A stretch of DNA of 64,000 bases from Cliona cf. orientalis. Lineage: Eukaryota > Porifera > Demospongiae > Clionaida > Clionaidae. The position numbers were made by a program, and so were the translations under genes. The stretch covers positions 4,300,292 to 4,364,291 of the forward strand of contig OZ005697.1 in assembly GCA_963930775.1 (NCBI GenBank), written 5' to 3'. Shown piece by piece: positions 34,212-46,540 of this stretch; the first letter of the stretch is position 1, and every line of letters starts with the position of its first letter. The notes under the pieces were generated by a model that had not been told where the DNA came from, did no database searches, and saw nothing but the letters and a program-made list of their open reading frames with translations.

Positions 34212-37200
34212 AACCACTAGACAATTATCTGACCATACACCCACCTGTGTGATATACCTTAAAAATGGTGCACCTTTATTAGATCATAATAACCTTTGTT
34301 GTGTAACAAAAGGCTCATTTTTTGGTTTTGTCAATTTTGTCCTTTTACCATCTTGCTCAAATTGTGGCTCTAAGACCTAATCCTAAGAGTATTATAGAAG
34401 CACAAGAGATGTTTTTTATTGATTTGGTGCTTGTATTAAAGTTAGATTTTCTACACAATAATTATAGACTTGTTATTGTTTTTAATTATTAACTAGTAAT
34501 AATCTGTGGTGGGCGGGGATCACTCGCGCTTTTTACCTTGATAGGTTTGTACTAGGGGTCTGGATTCGAACGAAAGGTGGGATCGTATATTAATTTGTTT
34601 AGGCCTTTATTACTGAGTTTGCTTAGGGTGCCTAGTCGGCATATCCATAGGTATTCTTGCCTTTTTAACCAAAGTTCTGTATTTGTTTCGTTGGTTGGTG
34701 CCTGGGCTAAGATTTGGAATCTTATTTTTTTGTATTCATGCTTTGTCTCTTTGATATATTTAATCATAGGACCGTCGGATAAGTGCTCTTTTATTCTACA
34801 TATAATTGGTCTGGCGGTGTAGCCCACATATTGTGCTCCACAACCAGGTGTTTTGCATATGATTAGGTATATGACATTATTGGATTGGCAGTTGAAAAAT
34901 TGCTTGGGGTGGGGTTGACTGATCGGAAATTTATGTTTAAGTACTGTGCTTTCTACAAAGCATCTGGTTTCCAATAGGGGGCATAATGCACATGCATGCA
35001 ATGGCAGCATCGTTTTATTGGATTCCTAAAGTTTTGGAGACTGCCTTTGAATATAGTGTATGGATATTCTGTATCTGTAGGTTGTATGGTGTGTTCTTGT
35101 GTATTCTGGTTTGGTTGTGTGACACTGTCCTCTAATTCAATAGTTTCTGCTATTGGTTTTAATTTGGCTCGGACTAATTTTTGTTTCAGGGAAAGATTGT
35201 TTCTATATGCAATTACAGGGGGTTCTGGGAAGATGGATTTAAGTGTTTCGTTATTTTTTATTAATTTCCAATGCTTCTTAATTATTACTTGTTTAAGTCT
35301 ATTGGCATCGTCACAGAAATGTGTGACAAAAACCAGTTTCTGTTTCTTGGCTTTAGGTATTTGTCTGAATAAGAGTTGCTGTCTTTTGTTGAATTGAACT
35401 GATTCTATATGGGGTAATATTTGTTTATATTTATACCCTCTTTGCAAGAGTCGATTTGTTAGTTTTTGTTTCATATTTCTGAATTCATATTCATTTGAAT
35501 TGGTTCTCAGGTATCGATTAGTTTCCCCGGGCTTTGCTGATAGCATTGATTGTAGTTGGAGGGTGGTATGAGGTGGCATGGACATATAATTGTTTATTGG
35601 TTGACTTTATGTGGGTTCGAATGTCAAGTATGTGGCTTTGGTTAAATCTTTCACCTTTGTATAGTGTTACATCAAGGAATGTGAGTTCGGTTTCGCTTAG
35701 TTCATGTGTGAATTTGATTGTTCTGTGGATTTGGTTAATTGTGGTCATATACATGATAAATTCAGATTCGGAACCGCTCCATATGATGAAGATATCATCA
35801 ATGAAACGTTTCCACATTAGTATGTTTGGTTCACCTAGTTCTTTTTAATTTCTCTTCAAGCTTTCCCATAAATAGGTTTGCATATGCAGGTGCCATTTTT
35901 GTACCCATTGCCGTTCCTTGGATTTGTAGGTAATAGTCGTTATTAAATTCGAAAACATTGTTTTTTAAGACAATTTCGGTTAGTTCAGCTAAAACTTCTG
36001 GCAATGGTTGTTCTGGTTGTGTGTATGCATCTGGATTGGCTTGTAGGTAATAAAGTATGCTTTGTTTACTGTCCTCGTGGGGGATGTTTGTGTAAAGTGA
36101 GGATACGTCTATGGATGCTAATAAGCATTTTTCCGGTAGTTTTGTTGTTTCGATTAATTTTAGGAAATCAGTAGTATCTTTAAGGTATGAGGGAAGTTTA
36201 CTTACATGTGGTTGTAACCATCTATCTACAAATTGGGATATGCGTTCAGTAATACTGTTACAGCTGGATACGATAGGCCTTATTCCCATAGGATTTTTGT
36301 GGATTTTTTTCAGAAAATAAAGTCTGGATGTGCGGGTCTGACTAGGTGGTTGACAAAAATCAAACCATGTTTGTTTTAGAAATCCCTTGTTTTTTAGTGA
36401 CAACAATTTGTTTGTGATGGCTTCTTTCAGAGTGGGGGAAATATCGTTATGGAGGGGTTTGTATACGGCGGGATCATTAAGATGCATCATTGCATTTCTG
36501 ATGTATTCTTCTCTATCCTCTACAACTATGGTTGAGCCTTTATCGGCTTTGTTTATAATTATGTGTGGGTTTGTAATTAGTTCTCTAAGGGCAATTCTTT
36601 CTTTCCTTGTTAGATTATCTTGTTTGTTTTGTTTGTATTTTTCGGTATCTAACATTTCCATTCTGATTCTATGTAAGAATGTATCTAGGTTCCACTGCTG
36701 GTTAATCGTTCTGGATTGGGAGTGACTTTTTGTTTAAGCCTAAAGGGGTCTCTAGGTTCTTTGTTTTGTTTATGGGATGTGGTTTTTAGTTCGTATATTA
36801 TCTTTAATCTATGCATGAAGTTTCTGATATCTGAATGTAGGGTTTGTATTGGTAGCTGTTTAGGTTTAGGTATGAATTTTAATCCTTTTCTCAGCACATT
36901 TTTTTGTGTTTCAGTTAGAGTGGTCTGTTTAGCTAGTATGACTAAAGCATCGTCATTTCTATCGTTAGTAATATTGTTCGGATCAGTAGTATCAAGTGGG
37001 TTAAAATTGTCATGATTAGTGATAGTATTAGTGTGTGTGTTATTATTGTCTGTCTGTATATGTCTATGTTTATGTCTGTTGTTTCTATATGCTGTTCTTT
37101 TCTTTATTGTCCGCTTGGAGGAGCGCCCTTCCTTGGGAAGCCTCTCCCGTTGGCGGGGCCTTTTCCTCTTGTGGATTGTTGTAGCTGTGGTTGGTACTGT

Positions 37201-37700
37201 AACTGATGTTGTTGTCGTTGCTGTTCTGGTCCGTTTTTTGAAAACGTGTTGACGAGTCCTGCGAGTGCTTGGAGTAAATCCGTTGGTTGCAGATTTGGTT
37301 GCTTCGGTGGGTTGGGTAGCAGCACCTGTCTAGAAGTACCAGGCATAAGGTTAGACATGCTATCTGTACGTTTTCGTTTACGGAATAGTTTCGAATCCCG
37401 ACTCTCCTTCAGACTTTCACTCAATTTTCTGGCTTCTTCTTCTGCATTTTTTGACTGTTGCTTCCATTTTGCAATTTCATCTTCTCTGGATGTGCCAGTG
37501 AGTTGCTTCAGATATTCGGTGATCTCATTCTTAATTTTCTCCAATGTATCCTGCTCATTTCACACATTAAGTAAGCACTTACCACAGTTGAGAACGGCAT
37601 GTACATATAAGGAATGTATAGACATAGCATGCAGTGAACACTTTTTCCTGCGATGAAGATGAACATTTGCGAGACACTGAGAGGATTTACTCGCATTGTG
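34212..37700 (-). mobile_element. Penelope-like retroelement (reverse transcriptase plus C-terminal GIY-YIG nuclease), broken
   Basis: Parts in transcription order on the minus strand: a leader matching the small copy at 20771-20913 with a GTAAGT donor-like site; a coiled-coil, Q-rich N-terminal region (37104-37544); a short conserved block (36685-36897); the reverse transcriptase (about 35518-36661) with NKADKGSTIVVEDREEYI, LLASIDVSSLYTNIP, GTAMGTKMAPAYANLF and the catalytic RFIDDIF; a linker with Cys/His pairs (about 34953-35585); and a GIY-YIG nuclease (34552-35010) with VIYLI...YVGYTA and RIKEHL. Reverse transcriptase plus GIY-YIG defines Penelope-like elements. The coding region is spread over several frames, about three or four breaks, so it is not intact. 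Both outer ends are shared with 20478-20913. It lies just upstream of the desaturase gene. Confidence 0.9.
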
Positions 37701-37990
37701 ATTTGACTGAAAATAGCACAATTTAATGCTAGTAGCAAGCTCAATGAATGTACAATAACTATTATGCTTGTATCAGTTTTTCCATTGGCAGTATGGTATC
37801 TTATTAGCAAGTTCCTGTAATAATCATGGTCACGTAGCATTCTGTCATCATAACTAGATACCCAAAGCCTGTGCTACTTTCTCACTGACCAATCAATACC
37901 TAGCTGTGATCATCCTGCCCCCCCCCCCCATGCACATGCAGGAATGTTTTGACAGTTCAGCTAAAATAATTAATGGTTATGTGGAATGTA

Positions 37991-38780
37991 CTGTAGTGTC
38001 CCGGGCAAGCACCCATGCATTGCATGCATGTGTTTTGATTCATGGGGTCGTAGCAGGTGCTGTACAAATTTTTATCCCCATGCATGCATGCAGGCTAGCC
38101 TCGTACCAGGCCCTTTGAGGAGGAGGAGAAAGGGCCTGGTACACACTGTGTGCGCATGCGTTATTTTCCCAGTAAAAGCTGGGAATTCGTATTTTTGTCC
38201 GCTTATCTGTCCGTAAACGTGAACCTTGACCTCAGGTATATGCCTAAAAATCCTTTTTGCTGGCAGCGTTTCGGGCTCAAGACGCCTACTGTGACCAATT
38301 TAGCTATCACAAGCGAGCAACATCGACAGAAGAATAATAAAGAAGCTATGAGAAGGACATCGACTCACGTTTAGTAGACTTTTTATGAAAAAATGGAAGT
38401 ATCGACACCGAGGCAGTTGTCCAACGGCAGCGAAGGGACTTTGTCAGATCTCTGAAGCTCAAGAAGGTTTGTTTAAAGTCAAATGAGAGCGAAGAAAGTC
38501 TTCCGTACGATATTCTTTAGAAATATCCAGTCTGTAGGCTTCACTGACTTCGGATGCCATGGGATGCTTAGTATACGTTGTCCGTACACGTCCGACCGCG
38601 TGGTAACGCCAATATCCGGCGAATTATACTAGAAAATGCTCAGTAAACTTCGTGCATGCGCGTACAGTGTGTACCAGGCCCTTTCTCCTCCTCCTCAAAG
38701 GGCCTGGGTATGAGGCTAGCATGCAGGCCAAAATCATGAATTATGTAAGTGCCCATGGGTGCTTACTCGGCCTACTATGG
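37991..38780. mobile_element. TA-flanked MITE interrupted by a second MITE
   Basis: Ends CTGTAGTGTCCCGGGCAAGC and the inverse of GCTTACTCGGCCTACTATGG, with TA on both sides. Removing the nested element at 38094-38720 and its 6 bp duplication leaves 157 bp, against 156 bp for the uninterrupted relative at 48184-48339 with similar ends. Confidence 0.8.
38094..38720. mobile_element. Nested MITE with hairpin-forming ends
   Basis: Inverted ends of about 65 bp start GCTAGCCTCGTACCAGGCCC. Each end is itself a hairpin: CCAGGCCCTTT, a GAGGAGGAGGAG loop, then AAAGGGCCTGG. Flanked by a 6 bp direct repeat ATGCAG (38088-38093 and 38721-38726). The interior (about 480 bp) has no recognisable gene. Confidence 0.85.
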
Positions 38781-39728
38781 TATATTTAACCCTCGCCGCA
38801 AAGCGTAGGCGGAGGGTTACTGCAATCGTTTGGCGATTTTTGTCTGTCTGTCCGTCCGTCGCAACCCTCTTTTGCTAAATGGTAAGGGTCGTCATAGAGA
38901 AAATACGCATTCTATGTATACATGGCATAAAGGAAGAGTGGTCATGTTAGGTACCATTAAATTGCGTGGGCGTGAGGTGGGGGATATGACACCTAAACCA
39001 CATCAAAGTCATTAGTGAGGTGCATGTTGTGTAGCCACGCCCTTTTAATTGCACAGGTCTCAGGGGTGTGGCTGCTAGAGCCGGAAGTGTTCATTTAATA
39101 TCCTCCATGGACCGGAAGCCGAGCCGGAAGGGAGGGGCCAGGCCACGCCCAAAACAGCCCCACCCTGTTCCCCAAGGACCACCATTCTCAATCAAGTGCC
39201 TACTAACCACCGGATGTCCACCGGAAGCCCACAATCAATCCCAATTAAAACACACAGCTTCCTCAAGGCCAAAACACACACAAACACTTGGAGGCCGTTC
39301 TGCCACACCGCCCACACAAGAGCTCACCTCATTTCCTGTGTGGGCGGAGTAACAACACGTCATCGCAACCACATCCGCTTCAAACCATCGTCAGCTTCCA
39401 TCCAGCCGTACAGGCCCCTCGATCGCACCGCCGTACAGTGCCTCGTTAACAGACATGGCCTCACCTTTGACCTCCTGCCACGCCCCCAAAGCCTCCTGGA
39501 CGGGTTCAAAGGTCACCACCGCATCCGGGACACGCCCACCTATCGCCGCAGCCACGTCCCCGGCCCCGATGTCCAAGCGCTGGCCTGTGAAGCCACGCCC
39601 AATCGGAAGCAATAAAACCTGCATTAACGCACATGCACACACTCCACACAGTGCCAGGAACACGCCCACATGCTTAATTAGGCCTAATTAGCTTTTTTTT
39701 TTTTTTTTTTTTTTTCAAGGCGACCTGA
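38781..39728. other. GC-rich patch with repeated CACGCCC words, no recognised gene
   Basis: Much GC-richer than the surroundings. CACGCCC occurs at least six times between 39030 and 39670, and more copies appear beyond the inverted array (41640-41740), as if the array had landed in one GC-rich block. Overlapping frames on both strands (for example 39391-39669 minus, 92 residues) match nothing I know. An oligo-T run lies at 39692-39714. Confidence 0.5.
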
Positions 39729-41492
39729 ACACTAAGCAGAAAAAAAATTGTCCAAACACCACCATAAAATCGAGCTGGGTGCATAGTGGAACCATACAAT
39801 GCAAGCAGGCAGGCTAAATTTCAATTTTGTCAAAAAGTTGGTAAAGGTCGTCAGGTTTATGTGCGCGCGTGACCCCGCCCCTCACGTAGCGCGTGGGCAG
39901 AAACATTGCAAACGCATGGCTTCCCTGTACAAAGATATGGGGAAACTTCAAAGGGCCGTAACTTTGATTCTAAGGCGTGAATCAAAATTCCCCAAGGTCA
40001 AATCTCTAGTTTTGACCCATTCTGCGTGCCCATGTAAAAATTATCTCCCCAAGTACTCCCCAACCCCCCAAACATTAATTAATTATATAATTATATAAAT
40101 TCTTTTTTTTTTTCAAGCTAAACCACAACCTAAGATAAAAGAATTTTATCAACCAGTAATTAGTTAACGGTATGTCACCAGTTCCTATCATATTATATAT
40201 CTGCTACAATAGGTCAGGTATGTGGTAAGGCAGAAAATTTCAACTTGTAAACATTGATTACTATACCCACTATAACGTCATAATACTAATGCACAATGTG
40301 ACATCTGAGATCTGTGTATTTGAGAGTGACTTGGGGCTTGTATATGTAATCATCCCCCAGTCTAGATCCAACGTAAGGAGCATCGCCCATGGAATGTTAT
40401 TTGTGTATGTAGACTGCCTTCCCAGCATCACTGGCAGTGAAAAAAAAGATGGAAAAAAATTGGCCCTGGGTGGGATTCGAACCAGTGCACGCATTTGACA
40501 CTGGTTGGCAGACACTGAGCTTAACCATTGCACCATCTGGACAGTAGTCATTTCCTGCATACTTTAGTGGTCAGAAACTACTACGACTCGTATTTCAAAA
40601 CTGAAAGTGAAAATCAAAAATCTGAGACGATTCGATTATTATTTTTGATCCACTCTACATGCTGATATAAAAATTATTGCACAATACCTTTTTCTGTGCT
40701 TCGAATGAATTATTTACATTACATTACATTACATTACATTACATTACATTAATTACATTACATTACACGCTCACATATTCTTTTATCTTAGGTTGTAACA
40801 AGCTAAACCACAACCTAAGATAAAAGAATTTTATCAACAAGTAATTAGTTAACGGTATATCACCAGTTCCTATCATATATGTCTGCTACAATAGGTCAGG
40901 TATGTGGTAAGGCAGAAAATCTCAACTTGCAAACATTGATTACTATACCCACTATAACGTCATAATACTAATGTACAACGTGACATCTGAGATCTGTGTA
41001 TTTGAGAGTGACTTGGGGCTTGTATATGTAATCATCCCCCAGTCTAGATCCAACATAAGGAGCATCACCCATGGAATGTTATTTGTGTATGTAGACTGCC
41101 TTCCCAGCATCACTGGCAGTGAAAAAAAAAGATGGAAAAAAATTGGCCCCGGGTTGGATTCGAACCAGTGCACGCATTTGACACTGGTTGGCAGATACTG
41201 AGCTTAACCATTGCACCATCTGGATAGAAGTCATTTCCTGCATGCTTTAGTGGTCAGAAACTACTACGACTCGTATTTCAAAACTGAAAGTGAAAATCAA
41301 AAATCTGAGACGATTCAATTATTATTTTTGATCCACTCTACATGCTGATATAAAAATTATTGCACAATACCTTTTCCTGTGCTTCGAATGAATTATTTAC
41401 ATTACATTACATTACATTACATTACATTACATTAATTACATTACATTACACGCTCACATATTCTTTTATCTTAGGTTGTAACTACTTAGTGT
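39729..41492 (-). mobile_element. Inverted two-unit copy of the tRNA-like tandem element
   Basis: Same family as 22413-29204 in the opposite orientation. Tips are ACACTAAGCAG at 39729 and CTACTTAGTGT ending at 41492. The unique tail (39729-40124) precedes two units, 40125-40796 and 40810-41479, each closed by the ACAACCTAAGATAAAAGAAT inverted pair and holding the TAATG array and the tRNA-like module (B box read as GGATTCGAACC on this strand). Having the same tips and tail but two units instead of seven shows that unit number varies between insertions. Confidence 0.88.
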
Positions 41493-42268
41493 TTAATTAG
41501 TGTTTAATTTAAGTCGTTGCGGTTAATAGTTAAGCAAGAATGCTTTGATCTTGCTTTGATGTGGGCAATTACCGGCCTTTTCTTCAGGGGCCACTTCCGG
41601 TCGCTAATTACACGCGCATAATCATCCCTGGCCGATTCTGGACACGCCCACCTTCGACCAAAAGCACTCGTATGGCCTCTTCGGCCACGCCCCTTCACGA
41701 TTCGCTAATTGAATCAGCCATTCCTGACGCTCACGCCCACGCAATTAAATGGTACCTTAAGTCCTGCCCAGTGGAGTAGTAGTGTGCAGCTGTTGCAACT
41801 TGGCAGTCTGTGTTTACATGGCACCTACCTCAACTACATGACTGATTGCCATTCTGTGCTTTGTTGGTCAGTTGTCAATGCAGGGACAGTGTAAACAGGC
41901 AGTGGCTCTCAAGTGCATAATTCAGTTGAAGTATATCACAGAGGCTTTCAGTTTATATAGTGGCATAGCCAGGTGCCTTCACTCAACTCTGACTCTGAAG
42001 AGAACAGTAACAGGGGTACAGTACCCTGTTCAGGTGTAGGGGATGTAGTTCATGATACTCCAGATCGATCTTGAACATGCACAGTAGTATACACAGTGAG
42101 CCATACTCTATGTATGCATGTAGCGGTGAGGGTTCTGCACTCCTGTGCATTCATTAGTTTTGTGGGCATTTGCAAATTCATCACTGAGATTTGATGTGTG
42201 TTTGCATGCTCCCATCCATCGTACTCTTGTACTCCATTCTTATAGTATTTTTGTGTACTACACAAAAG
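41493..42268. other. Upstream flank of the transporter fragment
   Basis: 41580-41770 is GC-rich with CACGCCC words like 39030-39670. The rest is ordinary DNA. I looked for exons encoding the missing N-terminal helices of the transporter (GRK/GRR loop motif) and found none. Confidence 0.45.
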
Positions 42269-43372
42269 GTATACGTCGCTGAAATATCACCAGCTAGCTA
42301 TAGACTCAGAGGAATGCTCTCTTTCTTCAGTCAGCTACTGCTCTCAGTGGGTTTACTTCTTGGCTATCTACTGGGCTCCTTCTCGTCCTTCAAATATTAT
42401 GATGCAGCCCTTGTTCTTGCTAGCTTAGGCGTGGTTAATATGTTATTAATACTACCAACACCTGAAACACCGCGGTGGTTACTAGTCCATGCATGGCAAG
42501 CGTTCTCGTGCAGTTGCAACCTTAGAATTACTAAGGGGAAAGCGTAATGATATTCGCTTGGAACTAACTGAGACAGAGAATGATATTGCCAAAACAAAGG
42601 CCGCTGGAAATTCTCTCAGGTGATGAATATGGTGGTGACTAGAGCTGTCCTGGCCCCTCTCTTCATCATACTCTGTGCAGTGATATTCCAAGAGTGTGGA
42701 GGAATGTTGGCTGCCACAACATACTCTGCTTCGATTTTCAAAGAAGCTGACGTCAAGGCATACCGAGGGACATCGACCTATTCCACTGCAGCCGTGCAGG
42801 TAGTGGTTACTGTCGTTGCCGTGTTCCTAGTGGACACCTGCGGTCGCAAGCTGCTTCTCATAGTCTCTGGAATTGGCTGTTTTATTGCAACTTTGATGCT
42901 TGGAGTACAGTTTTATATCACAAGGCCATCACTCTGTGCCCAAACTGTGAACAACACACTCGAAGCACTCGCTACAGATATGCCAAGTATTGACTGCAAT
43001 CAACGGTTTGCTCCGATTGCCATTGTCAGCCTAGTACTGTTCTTCTCAGCCTTCACAATAGGTTGGGGTCCCATTCCTGGGATACTTCTGGGTGAATTGC
43101 TGCCTCTTCGTGTCAGGGGAGTAGCCAGTGGTATTGCCATGCTTCTGAGGTGGAGTATGGCTGCTCTAGTGTCAGGAACTTACTTTGACTTGACTAAGCT
43201 TATAAACTCGTGGTTTGTGTGGTGGTTCTATTCGCTGGTCAACCTGCTATCTGTGGTGTTTGTAGTTGTATTTGTGTTTGAAACAAAGGGCAAGAGCCTT
43301 GAGCAGATAGAAGAACGCTTCAGAAGGAAGCGGTGTGTTCACTGTAACAGTAACTGTTGTGTACAATCTTGA
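42269..43372 (+). pseudogene. Sugar transporter fragment (SLC2/GLUT-like major facilitator), 5'-truncated
   Basis: The protein would move hexoses or related polyols across a membrane. What remains begins VYVAEISPASYRLRGMLSFF, the family motif after helix 4 (PxxxAExxPxxxRG), continues to PTPETPRWLL at the end of helix 6 and a charged central loop, then the C-terminal half from 42620 with the DTCGRK loop motif, WGPIPGILLGELLPLRVRG and the family signature FVFETKGKSLEQIEERF before the stop at 43370-43372. Helices 1-4 (about 120 residues) are missing. The frame changes twice: a tandem CATG duplication at 42488-42495 shifts it, and a one-base change near AAAACAAAGG (42591-42600) restores it, so the central loop lies in another frame. 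No introns are visible in the preserved part. Probably a pseudogene, unless the shifts are sequence errors and upstream exons escaped me. Confidence 0.75.
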
Positions 43373-43681
43373 AGTAGACCACCCGGGGTAAGAACACTAA
43401 CCTCGTTATACAATAATTTTGGTAATGGTCATCAAAAATTACATGTATTATCATCTTGAAACTGAATGCAACATACTTTATAATAATTATTGTGGTGCAT
43501 GACATCCTGTAAAGCTCATAAATTGTCATTTCTTGTGGTCACCATTGAGAAAAAAATTAATGATGGCTCCTTAATGATACAAAGTAATTATTAAATATAC
43601 CCTGTTAACTTATAGGAACATCTGCCTGTCCTAATACTCTAAGCTATTATCACAACAAGCTGATAGATACAACACATGTGC

Positions 43682-44912
43682 TTATCGCTTCACTTTAGTC
43701 AATTTTGCTTCATGTTGAATAGTTTGTAAGTCATTGAGAATCTGCTTTGTCTTTTTTGCACGCTCAGCGTCTCTGCATTGGTACACATACCATTGAAACA
43801 AAACAATCATACAATGTCATGCATGTAAGAATTACCTTTGCAGTGTTTCCTTCAGTTTTTCCTTGGCTAAGAAACTGTTATCCTTCCTAATCTCTCTTAA
43901 GGCACCCTACAAATTCAAAACTCATATTATTATTATTATTATTATTATTATTATGCATACATTTGACACAAATGCCCAAGTACTTTGTAGAAGCAAATAT
44001 TCCTGTGCATATTATAATTATTCTATTTTATAGCACCAGGAGTATATGAGCCGCTGAAGGCAGCGAAGGAGCGTGTAACTTGAATGCCATTGAAATACAA
44101 ATTCAAACACGGAACTGGGCGTGGCTATCCGTGTATGTATATGGCAATAGCCAGTTCCAATAGATGTGCACTTCCATATTTGGAAAGTATTGCGCTTGAA
44201 TTTGTATTTTGATGGCACCCGGGCGTACGTGGTAGTTGCACGCTCCTTTGCCACCTTCGGCGGCTCATATGCTCCTGATAGCACATACAAGTATAGCGAC
44301 CGTCAGATGACAGGAACAATCATAAGATATTGGAGCTAGAGCCGCTCATGGATAATATGTATAGTATTATGTCCAATTGCATCAAACCTCGGCATTGGGT
44401 TGGGTTCCATATTCTACCCAGCTGTAAAGCATGCTGAGTAGCTTTCTGATCAAGCTGCGTAACCGTCGGCAATGTATGTAACTACATTAATTTTGATGGA
44501 ACGTGTCAATCGATCCAGTACTCTATGGAATGAAAATTTTGCTTGGGCATTGGCCATACATGGCAGTACAGATTTAGCCTGGGCACTTACCTGGGTGGGA
44601 GTATAGACACTCTCCATTCATGTAACTAAAACAAGCACCTTGGCACTGTTGGGCACTTGCCTGGGACACTATAGTAGATACCCGGTACCCCAAGCAAGTT
44701 TCCAAATCTATAGTCGCTGAGAGTTTTTTTTTTTAGAAACCTTTGAAGATATTATGATTATTATCATAACACCACTGTACTGTATGTGAATATCAAGCAC
44801 TCAATCATTATGCATACACTACCCAGAAAGATTGGGTGTTTAACCATAACTAGGCTTGGCTAAACGAGCACCCCCAATAGCAATTAACAGCCACTACTGG
44901 ACATGGCAGGAA

Positions 44913-44951
<39 letters not shown>

Positions 44952-46509
44952 ATCTTTCAACTGACCTTTTGTTCCTTCTTCACTTTGTACTTTAGTTTCT
45001 GTCTTCCTCGTGATGACTTGGCCCCTCCTCCTCCTCGCTTGTGACCATCATATCTGAAGACAGAAAGTAGCATCTTTGGATCAGCAGAGAAAATATAATG
45101 TACACAGATTTTGCTGACATGGCATATTAACATGTTGCAATAATATAACTGCGACTAGAACTAGTATGCAGGGCTGGTGCACATGTATATTTAGACGTGA
45201 CCCTGCTTTCCAATATTGCGAAATGAAACCATACTGAACAGCTGAAAATAGGACAAGCAAGGCCTAGCTACTAAACAATGGTCATACCCAACTATCTGTA
45301 TAATTTTGACCTACATAACATCAATCTTTGGGGTATAGAATGCGATGGATTTAGGTTTCTGTCTGAGGTAGAGGGCTGTCCTGGGAATGGTAGCCACAGA
45401 TGATATCTCCTTGTTCACTGCTTCTAGTAACTCCTACAGGGGTATATTCAAGACAATAATATTATAGATCTACGCAGCAACACGCACTCTTACCTGTATT
45501 TCAACCGGAACACTCCTCTCTTCTATTCTGTATTATGCATAAAGATAACAATGGAAGATTATTGGAGTTATAATGTACAACATACATTGTACATTACAAT
45601 ACATACGCAGTTATTAGCTTTGTTCTAATTGTCGGGCAGCTCACAGTAAGAAGGAATCAACCCACTTTGCAACGTTGAGGTGGAGAGGTGAGAATAGTTC
45701 CATGAATGAGGGTAGGTCACGGTAGAGCCTCATGACTCTTGCTTCAAGAACCACTGTGTGTCTTAGAATGGCCATGGTGACTTGTGATGTTGGTAGCGAA
45801 TGGCCAGAGGTATTGGCACAACTAAGACTAGAAATCAATGAATGAAGCCTACAGATGTGAAATAAAAAAATACATTGTACATGCACAGTGACCGTATGAA
45901 TTATGCATGTACATGTACAATGTTGTGTACTAAACTCTACTCACGATGGTAGACTGTCCATGTCAGTGCCTTCACCGAGTTCACTTTCAAACTCCAATAC
46001 AGGACAAGTTTTCGGAGAAAACGGTGGGAACACTTTACCTACATATACATACATGTACATGAGCATGCGTGTATATGTAGCACTTTCTGATCTACATGTC
46101 GTATATGTACCTTCTCCATTGCAGAAACAACCAGAGCAGCTTGTCAAGTAGTTTACCATCTCTGGTATATACCGCTTGGACTTTGCAATGTACTGCATGT
46201 GTACTATAGTGAACAGCACATGCACAAGCAAAATGTCACAAAAAGTCATGTACATGTACCTCAGTGAGAATGTCACACACAAATAGTCCACACACCATCT
46301 CTAGTCTAGTCTTCACCTCACACTAAAGTAGTAGTAAATACAGTAAGCAAAGAAACTTGCATGTAGTACAGCACTTGGATACAACAATAGCATACATGAA
46401 CTCATTTTTCCGAGATGAGCACCAACACATTTTGCTTCCCCCATGATTTATGTCCTCTATTAGGGGACAGGCTAGAGGAGGAGCAAGTTGTACAGCCAGG
46501 GAGATGGAA

Positions 46510-46540
<31 letters not shown>

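Noticed and set aside
33871-34224. 117-residue hydrophobic minus-strand frame
   Set aside because: It crosses into the Penelope-like element's end and lacks any recognised motif.
39391-39669. 92-residue minus-strand frame with even composition
   Set aside because: It lies in a GC-rich patch where open frames exist on both strands; no motif, splice site or homologue recognised.
39692-39728. Oligo-T next to the inverted array, read as the poly-A tail of a retroposon
   Set aside because: It lies outside the ACACTAAG tip at 39729, and the other copy has no long A run at the matching place, so it is flank.
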